Part shown: piece by piece, positions 1 through 7,295 of the stretch
Numbering within the stretch: position 1 is the first letter of the stretch
Layout: the number at the start of each line of letters is the position of its first letter
Assembly (NCBI GenBank): GCA_020052115.1
Contig: JAGVPR010000315.1
Location: 1 to 18,914 of the forward strand
Reading direction: 5' to 3'
Length of the DNA: 18,914 nt
DNA from: Candidatus Eiseniibacteriota bacterium
GTDB lineage: Bacteria > Eisenbacteria > RBG-16-71-46 > JAGVPR01
Program-made: the position numbers and the translations under genes
The notes under the pieces: generated by a model
What the model was told of the DNA's origin: nothing
Database searches by the model: none
Seen by the model: only the letters and a program-made list of their open reading frames with translations

Positions 1-149
1 GTCGTGTCGGGCGCCGCCGGGCTCGCGGGGTCAACGGCCGCCAGCGGGTCCTTGGTTCCGCCGGCGACCGGACCTGCCGCGAATGTCAGCGCGAGAATCG
101 CAAGCCGGAGAACCGATGCACCGTTCACCCTGAAAAGACCCTGGCCCAT
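1..149 (-). CDS. N-terminal part of an exported protein of unknown function (cut by left edge)
   Basis: Read on the minus strand from an ATG at 149-147, the frame stays open to the window edge (49 codons plus two bases). The start is preceded by a GAGGG-type ribosome binding site a few bases upstream. The first residues (MGQGLFRVNG) are followed by a hydrophobic stretch, about residues 13-26 (VLRLAILALTFAAG), and a small-residue cleavage region (PVAGG). This is a convincing Sec signal peptide. The mature part begins with a Pro/Ala-rich low-complexity segment (KDPLAAVDPASPAAPD), which is typical of a linker and gives no family. A GTG eight codons in is an alternative start but has a poorer upstream sequence. 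It is divergent from the acyltransferase-like gene at 429. Function cannot be assigned from this fragment. Confidence 0.6.
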   Translation of the reverse strand, partial: MGQGLFRVNGASVLRLAILALTFAAGPVAGGTKDPLAAVDPASPAAPDT

Positions 150-238
150 CGTCCCTCACCCCGGTGCGACGGCTCGAAGCGAACACCTCGACGGTCCCGC
201 GATGCCGGGCGGTCTTGAGCGCCCGGACCCGCCGCAAG

Positions 239-244
239 ATGATA
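239..244 (-). promoter_or_regulatory. Candidate -10 box for the exported-protein gene at the left edge
   Basis: On the minus strand this reads TATCAT, five of six matches to the sigma-70 -10 consensus. A weak -35 (TTTCCC) lies 17 bases upstream. Transcription would start near 232, giving a leader of about 80 bases before the ATG at 149. This rests on consensus matching only. Confidence 0.3.
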
Positions 245-302
245 CAAGGACGTGAACGCGAGGGAAACATTTTCGATGGTCTCGAGCTTCGGAGTGCCGC
301 GG

Positions 303-324
303 CCGGTGACGCGCCGGTGACGCG
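303..324. repeat. Perfect 11-bp tandem direct repeat, two copies
   Basis: The 11-base unit CCGGTGACGCG occurs twice back to back at 303-313 and 314-324, in the 279-bp space between the divergent genes at 149 (minus) and 429 (plus). It lies just upstream of a candidate promoter for the plus-strand gene, so it could be a regulator-binding direct repeat. It could equally be chance in GC-rich sequence. The rest of the 150-428 interval shows no further gene. Confidence 0.4.
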
Positions 325-328
325 GCGC

Positions 329-358
329 TTGCGGCCGGGGCGGCTCCCGTGACACAAT
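329..358 (+). promoter_or_regulatory. Candidate promoter of the DUF1624-like membrane protein gene
   Basis: TTGCGG at 329-334 and CACAAT at 353-358 are separated by 18 bases. Each matches the sigma-70 consensus at about four positions. The leader to the ATG at 429 would be about 65 bases. The call is based on consensus alone. Confidence 0.35.
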
Positions 359-428
359 CGCCGCCGTTCGTGCTCCGAACGCAGCACGGCGCCCTGCGAC
401 GGCGGGGCCGGATCCGGGAGAGGACGTC

Positions 429-1622
429 ATGGCGGATGCATCGGCGGCCGGCACATCGCCGGCGCTCACAGTTTCCAAGGTTGATCCCGCGGCCGGCACG
501 GCGGCGCAGCCAGCGAAACCCCGCAGCTCCCGCGACCGATTCTCGTTCATAGACCGCTTCCGCGGCCTCGTCGGCGTCATGATGGCGCTCGGCCACAGCT
601 CCGGCTACTTCAACGGCGCGTGGAAAACACTCGACATGTTCGACCCGCTCTTCTCGGGGCCGGGCCAGTTCGGGCTTCGATACATGGGCTATCTCTGCGC
701 GCCGGGCTTCCTCATGATGAACGGGGCCGTGTCGTGGTTCTCGTACACGCGCCGGATCGTGGACGGCTCCTCGCAGTGGCAGGCGAAGTGGCACATCATG
801 CAGCGCGGGCTCTTCCTGATCCTCGTGCAGCTCACCTGGGTGAACGCCGCCTGGCTCGCGTTTCGCCGCATGAACTTCACGCACATCGGCATCATCTCGA
901 CGATCGGAATCTCGATGTGCCTCCTGGCGCTGTTCATCAACTGGCGCTGGTACGTGCGGCTCGCGATCGCGCTCCTGGTGCTCGCGGTGCACCCGCTGCT
1001 CATCTCGATCAAGTACGACGCCGCGATCGCATGGCAGCGGGTCCTGATGCAGACATTCATAGATGCCGGCAGCTTCAACAAGTACCCCGTGCTTCCGTGG
1101 TTCGCGCTCGCCACGATGGGGTCGGTCATGGCGACCGGCTGGTTCGTGTCGTGGAAGACGCCGCGGGCGCGGATCGCATGGAGTTTGGCGATCGGGTTCG
1201 CGGCGATCGCGCTTGCGGCGTTCGTGCGCATGGGGCGCGGCTACGGAAACCTGAGTCCCTTCGATACTCTCGGGAGCTACTCCTTCTTCCTCGACACGAA
1301 GTACCCGCCGAGCCTCTTCCACAACATGTGGTTCTTCGGCTCCGTGTGCGTCATGGTGGGCGTGATCCATCTCATCGGAGAGGCCGTGCCGTTCCTCGTG
1401 CGGTGGCTCGGAGCGATCGGGAAGGTGCCGCTCTTCTTCTACTGCGCGCACATCGCGATCCTGTCGCTCGTGGCGGACCGGTTCGGGCTGTACTACCGGC
1501 AGGGTGCGGTGATCGCGTCCTTCGTAGGATGGGTCGCGCTGCTCGTCGTGATGTATCCGCTCGCGAAGTGGTTCGGGGGCGTGAAGGCCCGGAGCAAGAA
1601 CAAGATCATCCAGCTGATCTGA
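429..1622 (+). CDS. DUF1624 / HGSNAT-like multi-pass membrane protein (putative acyltransferase)
   Basis: A 397-residue integral membrane protein. The ATG at 429 follows a strong ribosome binding site (GGAGAGGA). The first ~36 residues are Ala/Pro-rich and probably cytosolic. The motif FIDRFRGLVGVMMALGHSSG (about residues 40-59) begins the first membrane helix and resembles the R-G-x(n)-M-x(n)-H signature of DUF1624 and heparan-alpha-glucosaminide N-acetyltransferase-like proteins, in which a conserved His near the first helix is functionally important (His56 here). Roughly ten hydrophobic segments follow, ending near residue 385 before a basic tail (KARSKNKIIQLI). Family knowledge suggests transfer of an acyl group across the membrane onto a sugar or envelope polymer. 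The substrate cannot be read from the sequence. It stands alone, with the toxin-antitoxin pair starting 83 bases downstream under its own operator-like repeat. The membrane protein call is certain, the enzymatic role moderately so. Confidence 0.8.
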   Translation: MADASAAGTSPALTVSKVDPAAGTAAQPAKPRSSRDRFSFIDRFRGLVGVMMALGHSSGYFNGAWKTLDMFDPLFSGPGQFGLRYMGYLCAPGFLMMNGAVSWFSYTRRIVDGSSQWQAKWHIMQRGLFLILVQLTWVNAAWLAFRRMNFTHIGIISTIGISMCLLALFINWRWYVRLAIALLVLAVHPLLISIKYDAAIAWQRVLMQTFIDAGSFNKYPVLPWFALATMGSVMATGWFVSWKTPRARIAWSLAIGFAAIALAAFVRMGRGYGNLSPFDTLGSYSFFLDTKYPPSLFHNMWFFGSVCVMVGVIHLIGEAVPFLVRWLGAIGKVPLFFYCAHIAILSLVADRFGLYYRQGAVIASFVGWVALLVVMYPLAKWFGGVKARSKNKIIQLI

Positions 1623-1647
1623 GGGGCTGGATGCGATTTTCCCGGGC

Positions 1648-1677
1648 TTGCCCTCGGTAGCACGAATGTGCTACTCT
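1648..1677 (+). promoter_or_regulatory. Promoter and inverted-repeat operator of the abrB-doc pair
   Basis: TTGCCC at 1648-1653 and a weak TACTCT at 1672-1677 (18-base spacing) form a possible promoter. A perfect inverted repeat with 7-bp arms, GTAGCAC at 1657-1663 and GTGCTAC at 1668-1674 with a 4-base spacer, fills the space between them and reaches into the -10 box. Type II toxin-antitoxin operons are usually autorepressed by antitoxin bound at such sites, so this is the probable operator. The repeat is plain in the sequence, while its role is inferred. Confidence 0.6.
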
Positions 1678-1705
1678 CCCGCTGTCGCTTTCACGGGAGG
1701 TAAAC

Positions 1706-1933
1706 ATGACCCGCGAGATCACCCTGCGTCAGGTCGGCGGCTCCATTGGAGCGACGCTGCCCAAGGAAATGGCCGACCGGCTCCATCTCAGCCCGGGCGA
1801 TCGCGTCTTCGCGGTCGAAACGGAACAAGGCATCCTGCTGACCCCCTACGATCCGCAGACGGAACGCGCACTCGCGATCGCCAACCGCGCCGCGCGCAAG
1901 TACCGGAACGCCTTGCGCGAACTCGCGAAGTAG
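1706..1933 (+). CDS. AbrB/MazE-family antitoxin (SpoVT-AbrB swapped-hairpin domain)
   Basis: A 75-residue protein whose ATG follows a good ribosome binding site (GGGAGG, seven bases upstream). Residues 1-45 match the SpoVT/AbrB swapped-hairpin DNA-binding fold: the segment QVGGSIGATLPKEMADRL followed by LSPGDRVFAVETEQGILLTP is the classic pattern (x-GGS-x-G-x-T-x-PK, then L-x-x-GD-x-x). The C-terminal 30 residues are a charged helix, likely to bind and neutralise the toxin. The stop codon lies only three bases before the GTG start of the Doc-type toxin, so the two are co-transcribed and probably translationally coupled. As dimers, such antitoxins bind DNA and should recognise the inverted repeat at 1657-1674. 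The pairing of an AbrB-type rather than a Phd-type antitoxin with Doc is a known variant. Confidence 0.9.
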   Translation: MTREITLRQVGGSIGATLPKEMADRLHLSPGDRVFAVETEQGILLTPYDPQTERALAIANRAARKYRNALRELAK

Positions 1934-1936
1934 ACC

Positions 1937-2344
1937 GTGTCCGTGCGAGGCGAACCGCACTGGGTCGATCGCTTGGTTCTGGACGCCGTTCATCTTGAAT
2001 TGATTCGCGAGCATGGCGGTCTGCCGGGCGTTCGCGACGAGAATGCTCTCGAGTCGGCGCTTGCGCGTCCTCGGCACCGCTGGGCCTATGCGCGCAAACC
2101 GGATATGGCGGCGCTCGCCGCCTCGTACGGTTTCGGGCTCGCGCGAAACCACCCGTATCGCGACGGGAACAAACGGATCGCGTTCATGGCCATGCTCATC
2201 TTCCTGGGCCTCAACGGTCACGAGATCGAAGCGCTCGAGACCGAGGTGGTGACAGTGATGGTCAGGCTGGCCGCCGGCCGGCTGCCAGAGGCTGCGCTGG
2301 CCCGGTGGTTGCGGGCGCACCTTGCGAAGTCCATTGAGCCGTAG
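1937..2344 (+). CDS. doc: Death-on-curing (Doc/Fic-fold) toxin
   Basis: A 135-residue protein starting at a GTG three bases after the antitoxin stop. It carries the Doc active-site loop HPYRDGNKRIA at residues 72-82, matching the Doc form H-x-F-x-D-A/G-N-K-R rather than the AMP-transferring Fic form H-x-F-x-x-G-N-G-R. Known Doc enzymes use ATP to phosphorylate elongation factor EF-Tu and so stop translation. The Lys in place of the second Gly is associated with that reversed nucleotide orientation. The upstream segment HLELIREHGGLPGVRDENALESAL (shown here in two parts: HLELIREHGG, LPGVRDENALESAL) and ARNHPYRDG are typical of the death-on-curing family, and the length fits (about 125-135 residues). 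It converges on the lipoprotein gene ending at 2369, leaving only 24 bases between stops. Confidence 0.9.
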   Translation: MSVRGEPHWVDRLVLDAVHLELIREHGGLPGVRDENALESALARPRHRWAYARKPDMAALAASYGFGLARNHPYRDGNKRIAFMAMLIFLGLNGHEIEALETEVVTVMVRLAAGRLPEAALARWLRAHLAKSIEP

Positions 2345-2368
2345 CGGCGTGCGGGGGAAACAGCTCTT

Positions 2369-3166
2369 CTACATCTGGCTCTCGCCCTCTTCCGTCTCCT
2401 GGAGCCCCGTGCCAGAGAGCGTGAAACTCTTCTCGGCGATCAGCTCGCGGAAGAGGTAGAGCCGAAGCTTGTAGTCGCCCGCCGCGCGCTTGTCCGGCGA
2501 GATGGTGAGCGCGCCGGTAAGCGTGGAGTCTGTGCCGGTGGGATCGAATTCGATCAGCTTCTTGTACGTCCGGATGCCGCCGGGCCTGATCCACACGAAG
2601 TGGAGCAGCAGTGGCCTCGGGCCGCGCGCGAGGCGGTTCGTGAGCGTGATCGTCGCCTGGACGCGCGCGCCTTCCTCGATCTCGAAGACGCGGTCCTCGA
2701 CGAGTTTCGGCGGCTTGGGCGTCTTCTTCGCGACCGGGCGCACTGTGTCAGGCGCCGCCGCTTCGACTTCGGCGGCCTTCGGCGCCGCCTTCTTCTTCGC
2801 GTCCTTGCCCTTCTTCGACGAGCCCTTCTTCTTCGAGCCGGCCTTCTTCGCCTCGGCGGCCTTGCGCTCAGCCTCGGCGCGCTTCTTCGCTTCGATCGCC
2901 GCCTTGCGCTCCTCCTCCGCCCGCTTCTTCGCCTCGATGGCCGCCCTGCGCGCTTCCTCGGCCTTCTTGCTCCCCTTGAGGGCGAAGGAGATCGTCGCGC
3001 TGATGTCGGAGGCCCGGCGCGAACCGTAGACGAGCGTCGAGTCGGGCGCGTAGGCGCCCGAGTTCATCCGGCTCTCGCAGCCGGCGATGAGAAGCGCGCC
3101 GATCGTGGCGATGAGGGCGGCGCCGACGACAACGGCAAGCTGGGAGAAGGACCGCTGCGCGCGCAT
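2369..3166 (-). CDS. Lipoprotein with Lys/Ala/Glu-rich helical stalk and C-terminal beta domain
   Basis: A 265-residue protein. The ATG at 3166 follows a ribosome binding site (GGAAGGAAGAG). A signal sequence ends in the lipobox LIAGC with the lipidated Cys at residue 30. Residues ~65-140 are a nearly pure Ala/Lys/Glu/Arg repeat (units such as KKAEEARRAAIEAK) resembling the stalk helix of TolA-like envelope proteins, followed by a Lys/Ser/Gly-rich linker. Residues ~155-258 look like a beta sandwich (VFEIEEGARVQATITLTN and TLTGALTISPDKRAAGDYKL). It starts 23 bases after the CapA-family gene ends and is probably in the same operon. A likely role is a periplasmic or outer-membrane anchored scaffold crossing the peptidoglycan. 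No named family was recognised and the function is unknown. Confidence 0.75.
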   Translation of the reverse strand: MRAQRSFSQLAVVVGAALIATIGALLIAGCESRMNSGAYAPDSTLVYGSRRASDISATISFALKGSKKAEEARRAAIEAKKRAEEERKAAIEAKKRAEAERKAAEAKKAGSKKKGSSKKGKDAKKKAAPKAAEVEAAAPDTVRPVAKKTPKPPKLVEDRVFEIEEGARVQATITLTNRLARGPRPLLLHFVWIRPGGIRTYKKLIEFDPTGTDSTLTGALTISPDKRAAGDYKLRLYLFRELIAEKSFTLSGTGLQETEEGESQM

Positions 3167-3189
3167 GAAGCTCTTCCTTCCGTTGAGGG

Positions 3190-6186
3190 CTATCTCATGA
3201 CGACGAGCTTGCGGGTCCTCACCGCTCCCGCCGCATCAAGGCGGCAGAAGTATAACCCGGAGGCCGCCCCGCGCGCATCCCACTCGGCGCGATGAACACC
3301 GGCGGGGCGCGTCTCGTCGGCGAGGACGGCCACGCGGCGGCCGGTGACGTCGAAGATCTCGAGCCGCACGCGCGAGGGTTTCGCGAGGACATACTCGATC
3401 GCGGTCTTGACGGGGGTGGGATTCGGATAGGGAGATCGAAGCAAGGGCAACGGTGGGGCGCCGGGCCCCTCGCTGTCGGCGACCGACACAGCGGGCTCTC
3501 CAACCTGCACGTCCTCCCAGCTCACGAGCACTGAGTCCGCGGCCTCGGCCGAGCGCACCTGGATGAAGCGCGCGCTGCCGGGATAAGAAACCGGAAGCGG
3601 CAGTGACGCCGACTGCCACGCCTCCCAGGAGACGATGCGCGCCTCGTCGTACCAGGCGAACGACTCGCCGCTCGCGGGCTTGTCCATCTGAGGCCGGAGG
3701 TTCAAGTACGAGGCGGCGGACGATGTTTGGAAGTTAGCCCAGGTCCAGGTCCAGTCGTTCGTTCCGGAGAGCGGCGCGCCCGCGTCGGCGTTTCCGACCT
3801 GGCCGCTGCCCCGTCCGGTGAAGAGCCGGGCCGTGATTCTCGCGTTCGTCGCGTTCTCCGTCTTGATCCAGCCGCACACCGAGTAATCCGTGCCGCCGAT
3901 CGCTGCGGGGTAGCCCTCGAGATCGGTCGTCACCGCCCCCGTGTTGGAGGACGTGCGGCGCTGCCTGAGCGAGCGAAGTCCCTGGTGCGTGATCGACGTG
4001 TCGTAGACCTCGTCTGAGCTGTTGAGGTTCCAGAGCGATGCGCCTTCGGCCTCGAAGTCGCCGTGCCAGAGGATCTCGCGGCCCACGCGCACCTCGATCC
4101 CAGCGCCGCCTTCGACCGACAGCACGCGCGAGAGCATCCCGGCGCCCGGCCGCTCGATAGGCGGCGTCACGAACCCGCCGGTCTCGGCGACGAGCGGCAC
4201 CCGTCGCGACCATTCCGACGGCGTCCACACGACCGCGCCCGGATCGAGGTGGATCGTCGCGACCGAGTTCTGGGGATCGGTCGAGATCACCGCGCCGAGC
4301 GGCCGCGAGTACTCCGCCTCGCGGTCGAGGATTTCGCGGCCGAGGCGGCCCGTGGCTGGCCTCGGGATCATGTGGTCAACGAACGCCGGACGGAAAGTGA
4401 ACGAGCGGAACGAGGTCTTGTCGAACACCGCGCTCAGGACGAGCGAAGGGAAGGTCTCGGCGTAGCTCTGATCGAAGACGAAGTTGCCGAGGCTGTGCGC
4501 GATGAGGACGCCGCGGTGCACCTCGAAGCCCTGGAGCACGTGCGGGTGATGGCAGATGACGAGGTCGGCGCCGGCGTCCACGGCGCCCCAGCGAAGCTGC
4601 CGCTCGGCAAGCGTCGGTTCCGTGATGAACCGCGGCTCCGGCCGCCCGGGCTCGGGACCGATCGCGTCGAAGGACGGCTCGATGGGCGGGCCGTCCTTCG
4701 AGGGCGCGGTCGTGTACTCGATCCCGGCGTGCATCTGGATCACGACGAGATCGGCCATCATGCTCGCCTCTTCGATCGCGTTCGAGAGGTTCGGCTCGAT
4801 CAGGTACGCGAAGCCCGGCTTGTTGTACGCCGCATCCAGGAACGGCTGGTAGTTGTACTCGCGCCCCGTGCGGTTGCACTGGCCGAGGAAGGCGAGCGCC
4901 ACGCCGCGCTCGGTCCACATGACGGGCTCCAGGGCGAAGTACTCGTTGTCCCCGGCGCCCGAATGGCGGAGGGCGTTCGCCTCCAGCACCTCGATCGTCT
5001 CCTCCATGCCGCGCTGGCCGTAGTCAATGATGTGGTTGTTGCCGAGCGAGACGACGTCAATCCCCGCGTAGGTGAGCCCCGCGACGTTCGCGGGCCGGCC
5101 GCGAAAGACGATGGACTTCGTCGGATGCTGAGTGCCCTCGTCGGTCAGCGGGCACTCGAGGTTGCAGACCGAGACATCCGCGGCGTCCCCGTAAACCGCG
5201 CGCGTCGGCTCGAAGATCGCCTCGACCCCTTGCGTGTCAATGAGCCCGCCGGGAGTGTCGTAGTTTCGCGCGAGCATCACGTCGCCCACGAAGTTGATCG
5301 TGAGCGGCGCTCCCGGCCCGCCCGGATCCACCGTCACCTGCGTCGAATCGCGGCCCCAGAGGCCGGTGTCGTCTTGTACCTGCAGCGAAACCGTAAAGGT
5401 GTAGTCGGCGGCGACGAGGAATTCGTGGAACGGGTCGGTCTCGGCGCTCGTCGTGCTGTCGCCGAAATCCCAGTGGTGGTAGAGCGTGTCGCTGTCGGAG
5501 TCGAAGACCTGCGCGTGAAACTGCACGCCGACGAGGAAGAGCCGCGCGCCGAGCTGCGTCGTCTTCTGCGCGCCGGTCACGATGTGCACCTCGGGCGGAG
5601 ACGGCAGATCGGCCGTCACGTCCTCGACGTCGTCGAAGACGGCCGCACCCGATCCCGCGTCCCGATCGTTCAGAAAGACGAGGCGCGTGATCGCGGGGTT
5701 GTAGCCGTAGCGCGCGAACCAGTCGCTCCCGACGGGGAGCATGTAGACGTGCCACGCGCCCGTCGAGAACGCGCCCTCGTACGCGACGTCCCACATCGGA
5801 TCGGTCGGCATCTGCGTTCCGGCCACGGCGTAGAGCAGGCTGTTCGTCCCATCCGAGATGCCGAAGCCCTGCATCTCGGCCTTGGATTCCACGTAGACGG
5901 CCACCCGGAACACCGCATCCTGCGAGATCAAGTAGGGCTCGATCGGCTGCGCCTTCCAAGTGTTTCCGTAGATGCGGAGCGAATATTCCGAACCATCGTG
6001 CGTGTTCGTCGTCGTGAGCGACCAGGAGTCGGGGGAGAGATCCTCCGCGGGGTCGTAGGACTCGAGCGTGACGGAGCCGGATTCGAAGTCGGAGAGGATG
6101 GTGGCGGCGGCAACCCTGAGATCCGCGAAAGCCCCGGCCGCCATGAAGAAGATGGCCAGCACGGCGATTCGCGCGCGCTTCCTCAA
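3190..6186 (-). CDS. Secreted CapA-family protein with PKD and C-terminal sorting-like (FlgD-Ig) domains
   Basis: I start this at a TTG (6186), giving 998 residues, because an AAGGAGGA ribosome binding site sits five bases upstream and the next residues form a clean signal peptide (LRKRARIAVLAIFFMAAG, cleavage near residue 28). The open frame continues 73 codons upstream without a signal-like start. Order: jelly-roll-like domain (~30-180), PKD domain with HHWDFGDST (~190-290), CapA metallophosphatase-like domain (~295-610), a second carbohydrate-binding-like sandwich (~705-850), and an FlgD-Ig/type A sorting-like domain (~915-998, PYPNPTP ... GLYFCRLDAAG ... KLVVMR). CapA signatures are all present: NFVGDVMLARN, NLECPL, LGNNHIIDYG, IQMHAGIEYT, HHPHVLQG and LGNFVFDQ. 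CapA/PgsA proteins act in poly-gamma-glutamate assembly. The pgsBCW operon lies 2 kb away on the other strand, so a partnership is plausible, though the large secreted architecture is unlike membrane-anchored PgsA. Confidence 0.88.
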   Translation of the reverse strand: MRKRARIAVLAIFFMAAGAFADLRVAAATILSDFESGSVTLESYDPAEDLSPDSWSLTTTNTHDGSEYSLRIYGNTWKAQPIEPYLISQDAVFRVAVYVESKAEMQGFGISDGTNSLLYAVAGTQMPTDPMWDVAYEGAFSTGAWHVYMLPVGSDWFARYGYNPAITRLVFLNDRDAGSGAAVFDDVEDVTADLPSPPEVHIVTGAQKTTQLGARLFLVGVQFHAQVFDSDSDTLYHHWDFGDSTTSAETDPFHEFLVAADYTFTVSLQVQDDTGLWGRDSTQVTVDPGGPGAPLTINFVGDVMLARNYDTPGGLIDTQGVEAIFEPTRAVYGDAADVSVCNLECPLTDEGTQHPTKSIVFRGRPANVAGLTYAGIDVVSLGNNHIIDYGQRGMEETIEVLEANALRHSGAGDNEYFALEPVMWTERGVALAFLGQCNRTGREYNYQPFLDAAYNKPGFAYLIEPNLSNAIEEASMMADLVVIQMHAGIEYTTAPSKDGPPIEPSFDAIGPEPGRPEPRFITEPTLAERQLRWGAVDAGADLVICHHPHVLQGFEVHRGVLIAHSLGNFVFDQSYAETFPSLVLSAVFDKTSFRSFTFRPAFVDHMIPRPATGRLGREILDREAEYSRPLGAVISTDPQNSVATIHLDPGAVVWTPSEWSRRVPLVAETGGFVTPPIERPGAGMLSRVLSVEGGAGIEVRVGREILWHGDFEAEGASLWNLNSSDEVYDTSITHQGLRSLRQRRTSSNTGAVTTDLEGYPAAIGGTDYSVCGWIKTENATNARITARLFTGRGSGQVGNADAGAPLSGTNDWTWTWANFQTSSAASYLNLRPQMDKPASGESFAWYDEARIVSWEAWQSASLPLPVSYPGSARFIQVRSAEAADSVLVSWEDVQVGEPAVSVADSEGPGAPPLPLLRSPYPNPTPVKTAIEYVLAKPSRVRLEIFDVTGRRVAVLADETRPAGVHRAEWDARGAASGLYFCRLDAAGAVRTRKLVVMR

Positions 6187-6236
6187 GATGTCCTCCTTGC
6201 CGAGTCGGGCCGTTCCGGCGGGTTTGTGCGCAAATG

Positions 6237-6242
6237 ATCTTA
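6237..6242 (-). promoter_or_regulatory. Candidate -10 box of the CapA-family gene
   Basis: On the minus strand this is TAAGAT (five of six consensus matches), about 50 bases upstream of the TTG start at 6186. I see no good -35 at the usual spacing, so the call is weak. If correct, transcription would begin near 6230, which excludes the longer upstream reading frame and supports the TTG start. Confidence 0.3.
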
Positions 6243-6390
6243 CCACGGCTCCGGGGCGGTTCAGCGTCCCTTTGCGGCCGGCTTCCGCGCGGGGGTGGCT
6301 TCCGCGCCATGGCATCGCGAATTCCGGGTGAATCCCCCAGAGGGGTGACGCGTCCAAACATCTGTAATGCGAAGTTCCCTGTGCCGACGC

Positions 6391-6434
6391 CCGGGGCGGC
6401 ATCATCTAGGATCTGCTTCTTTGAGCCGCCCCGG
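6391..6434. repeat. Inverted repeat with perfect 10-bp arms in the capA-vapB intergenic region
   Basis: CCGGGGCGGC at 6391-6400 is the exact reverse complement of GCCGCCCCGG at 6425-6434, with a 24-base spacer. It sits midway in the 403-bp gap between the divergent CapA gene (start 6186) and the first vapB (start 6590). No T-run follows on either strand, so it does not look like a standard terminator. Apart from this and the flanking promoter signals, the 6187-6589 gap shows no gene. Confidence 0.55.
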
Positions 6435-6518
6435 CTCGATCGGCCCCTTCTCCAGCCGCTCCTCCGCAGATCGCAGAACTCGTTGATTCGCCGATGAGGG
6501 GCCCCCTGCCACCGACGG

Positions 6519-6573
6519 TTGCCGATTCCAAGAGCCAATGCTAGAATCATCCCATGGTTCCGTTTTGGAACCA
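6519..6573 (+). promoter_or_regulatory. Promoter and operator of the first vapBC module
   Basis: TTGCCG at 6519-6524 and TAGAAT at 6542-6547 are spaced by exactly 17 bases, a good sigma-70 match. The inverted repeat TGGTTCC (6555-6561) / GGAACCA (6567-6573), 7-bp arms with a 5-base spacer, covers the predicted start of transcription. This is where the VapB antitoxin or VapBC complex would be expected to bind for autorepression. The geometry is read directly, and binding is inferred. Confidence 0.7.
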
Positions 6574-6589
6574 CTGAGGAGGCGCCGTC

Positions 6590-6832
6590 ATGCTCAGCCT
6601 GACGATTAAGGGGGTTCCGGAGCGACTGTATCGCCGGCTCAAGAAGCGGGCCGCAGCTAACCGCAGGAGCCTCAACGGAGAGGTCATCTACTGTCTGGAA
6701 CGCGCCACTGCGCTCCCCGCGCTGGACGTCGCGGTCTGGCTCGGTGAGGTGGATCGCATGCGAACGAAGCTCGCGCTTGGGCGAGTTTCGGACGCCGCGC
6801 TTCGCCGCGCCAAGCGATCGGGCCGATCGTGA
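6590..6832 (+). CDS. vapB: FitA/VapB-like antitoxin (Arc-type ribbon-helix-helix)
   Basis: An 80-residue protein. Its ATG follows a GGAGG ribosome binding site (GAGGAGGCGCCGTC). The N-terminus LSLTIKGVPERLYRRLKKRA then NRRSLNGEVIYCLERA is the Arc/FitA ribbon-helix-helix pattern: a short beta strand that inserts in the DNA major groove, then two helices with the S-L-N-x-E-x-I motif. The C-terminal part (~45-80), ending in a basic tail, would wrap the toxin. It overlaps the downstream PIN toxin by four bases (GTGA), which indicates coupled translation. Expected to repress its own promoter at the inverted repeat 6555-6573. Confidence 0.88.
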   Translation: MLSLTIKGVPERLYRRLKKRAAANRRSLNGEVIYCLERATALPALDVAVWLGEVDRMRTKLALGRVSDAALRRAKRSGRS

Positions 6833-7236
6833 TCGTCGTTGATACGAACCTGATCGCGCACCTGCTTCTTGGGGGCCCCGGTCTGGAGGCGGCACGGGCG
6901 ACATTGCTGCGCGATCCGGACTGGGCTGCACCGTTGCTCTGGCGAAGCGAGTTTCGCAGCATATTGACCCAGTACGTGCGGCGCCGGCATCTGTCCGTAA
7001 AGGACGCGATCGCAGTCCAGAAGAAGGCCGAGGAGCTTCTCTCGAGGCGTGAGCATCTTCCGGCCTCCGAAGGCGTTCTCCGCCTGGCTCGAGAGTCGGA
7101 TTGCTCGACCTACGACTGCGAATTCGTGGCCCTGGCTCAGCTGCTCGGAGTCCCACTGGTCACGTCGGACTCAGAGATACTCGCTGCCTTCCCGCGAATC
7201 GCGGTCACACCCTCTGCGTTTTCCGCGGCCTCGTAG
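6829..7236 (+). CDS. vapC: VapC-like PIN-domain toxin (ribonuclease)
   Basis: A 135-residue PIN-domain protein starting at GTG 6829 inside the antitoxin stop. The acidic Mg-binding residues of the family are visible: Asp5 in IVVDTN, Glu41 in WRSEF, Asp96 in STYDCEFVALA and Asp114 in LVTSD. VapC toxins are Mg-dependent endoribonucleases that cut tRNA or rRNA and arrest translation until the VapB partner is replenished. The Y-D-x-E-F-V-A-L-A form of the third motif and the L-V-T-S-D fourth motif resemble the FitB-like branch. It is complete with no lost catalytic residue, so probably active. The target RNA cannot be predicted. Confidence 0.9.
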   Translation: MIVVDTNLIAHLLLGGPGLEAARATLLRDPDWAAPLLWRSEFRSILTQYVRRRHLSVKDAIAVQKKAEELLSRREHLPASEGVLRLARESDCSTYDCEFVALAQLLGVPLVTSDSEILAAFPRIAVTPSAFSAAS

Positions 7237-7295
7237 CGCCATCGGCGCGGGCCGCCCGGCATATTCCGTGCTCCGGGTTTGAAGCACCTCCGAGC

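Noticed and set aside
1644..1653. Short hairpin GGGC-TT-GCCC after the DUF1624-like gene
   Set aside because: Four-base arms with a two-base loop cannot form a useful terminator, and the site overlaps the predicted -35 of the toxin-antitoxin operon.
4063..6237. A 724-codon open frame on the plus strand opposite the CapA-family gene
   Set aside because: It is antisense to a gene with clear domains, and its translation is Arg/Glu/Asp/Val/His-rich without any domain pattern, as expected for the shadow of a GC-rich gene.
6187..6405. N-terminal extension of the CapA-family protein by 73 codons to an ATG at 6405
   Set aside because: The extension would bury the signal peptide and covers the predicted promoter, and the TTG at 6186 has an ideal ribosome binding site.
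5237..7156. A 639-codon minus-strand frame running across the CapA N-terminus, the intergenic region and the first vapBC
   Set aside because: It crosses two well-supported genes and their promoters and shows no domain.
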